Assembly (NCBI RefSeq): GCF_000264905.1
Contig: NW_006763132.1
Coordinates: 1,610,514-1,674,513, forward strand
DNA length: 64,000 bases
Direction of reading: 5' to 3'
Source of the DNA: Stereum hirsutum FP-91666 SS1
Lineage: Eukaryota; Basidiomycota; Agaricomycetes; Russulales; Stereaceae
The position numbers and the translations under genes are program-made. The notes under the pieces were generated by a model, which was not told where the DNA came from, made no database searches, and was given only the letters and a program-made list of their open reading frames with translations. Positions 63,090-64,000 of the stretch are shown in pieces. Numbering within the stretch: the first letter of the stretch is position 1; the number at the start of each line of letters is the position of its first letter.

Positions 63090-64000
63090 CGAAGTCTTTA
63101 CCTTACTTTCTCAGTCGGTACGTGGCTCTGCAACTCAATGGTCCTCATGAGTCTCATATCGGAGCTAGGGCGCTCTATTTATCTTTGTTCTTCATGTGTA
63201 GTTATCACACTTGCCTATATTACATCCACGACTCTTGCAGAATCCCTTCCTCGCAGCAACCGTCCCGTTCACGAACATCTTATCCTGCCATAAGGCGTCG
63301 AAGATCCCTCAACACCCTTAATATCGGCTTTCTTTTCACCAGGTCAACGGGATGTGCGGAAACGTTCATCATCCCATGGCCAGATCCCCTTGGAGCTTTG
63401 CACGCGGCGGACCCATGTCAGTCCACGATTGCTGAGGGCGTATAATTACTCCTAAGTCGTCTTTTACTGCCGTGCGAATCCATGCGCCAGAGGAGAGGTA
63501 CGTTCAACAAGTTCACCATTGGCGTATAAATCGACGTTGCATGACTACAGAGTCGTGAAGTGCAAACGCGGTCGTGCCTCCCTTACTCAGTTGTGATATA
63601 CCCTCATGTCAGCTTTACTATTTCTTTGGGTGGTGCCACAGATGACGCTCTACGTAGCCCGAAGGATGGAGTAAGAACGAATGATCATATCGTGAGTGTG
63701 TTGCATCCTCGTGCTCGCTATGAAAGCGCTAGGAGCTATGTTTGATGCATGTCGCGCCTCCAGGACCACGCTCGAAATAAGAAAGTCGACATCGTCCCAC
63801 CGCTTCCCACCGCACATCGGTCTTCGGTCGGGAAGCTCATGTCACTCTGCTATAGTGGTGCTCTGAATCATGCACTAGGTACCCTTCGAGAATCATCGTC
63901 CTCGGGCAGCAGGTTCTCAGGTGCTCTCAAGAGCGTTCTATGCAGCTATGTATCGCTGTCGAGAGTCGGCAATGGGTCGGCGTTCTCGTTGCGTCATATC
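63090..64000. other. Right edge of window, no gene seen
   Basis: The first 80 bases or so belong to the duplicated unit. The rest has only short open frames without recognisable features; a gene may begin beyond the edge. Confidence 0.4.

Larger units (their letters stand above)
53691..63175. repeat. Segmental tandem duplication, copy 2
   Basis: Second unit: carnitine acyltransferase relic, HelA2, HelB2, intact PAM18 and about 90 bases beyond it. Similarity to copy 1 fades after about 63170, which matches the junction point near 53.69 kb. Confidence 0.85.

Overview
The window looks like nuclear DNA of a mushroom-forming basidiomycete (Agaricomycetes). Genes are dense and split by many 50-65 nt GT-AG introns. 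Several families present are typical of this group: a DUF6533-like seven-TM protein, a large MYND-finger protein, a wax-synthase-like MBOAT protein, a small thaumatin-like protein and two secreted GH79 glycosidases. All gene models come from reading splice sites and conserved motifs by eye; no search was run. For DBP2, the eIF4B-like gene, the MBOAT gene and PAM18 the exon lengths were summed and divide by three.

Layout. 0.3-10 kb: DBP2 helicase (-), GH79 enzyme A (-), ARPC2 (-) divergent from an eIF4B-like factor (+). 10.7-19.4 kb: MBOAT acyltransferase (-), Rap/Rsr1-like GTPase (-), SR-type cyclophilin (+), cytochrome P450 (-). 19.5-20.8 kb: a 1.26 kb terminal-inverted-repeat element. 21.4-29.3 kb: MYND protein (-), GH79 enzyme B (+), DUF6533-like membrane protein (-). 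30.2-42.7 kb: nicotinate phosphoribosyltransferase (-), exosome RRP41 (+), tRNA m7G methyltransferase TRM8 (-), thaumatin-like protein (-), DNAJC8-like J protein (+), RMI1 (-). 43-63 kb: a segmental tandem duplication.

The duplicated segment is the most unusual part. A unit of about 9.5 kb (3' half of a carnitine acyltransferase gene, helicase gene A, helicase gene B, PAM18) occurs twice head to tail. The outer members are intact: full carnitine acyltransferase at 43.0-45.7 kb and PAM18 at 62.7-63.1 kb. The two copies that meet at the junction (about 53.69 kb) are decayed: a PAM18 relic at 53.27-53.61 kb and a 5'-truncated carnitine acyltransferase relic at 53.69-55.29 kb. All four helicase genes remain open. 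They are UPF1/SEN1-like SF1 helicases whose N-terminal region resembles a DEDD 3'-5' exonuclease fold without its acidic residues. The A pair is much more alike, introns included, than the B pair, which suggests gene conversion. A spliced leader upstream of helicase A is conserved in both copies.

Other points: DBP2 carries one very long (729 nt) intron just after helicase motif V, where yeast and animal homologues have a long autoregulatory intron. The RMI1 promoter holds a cluster of MluI-box (ACGCGT) elements. DBP2 and RRP41 have coding first exons made of the start codon alone, and the eIF4B-like gene has only the start codon plus one base.
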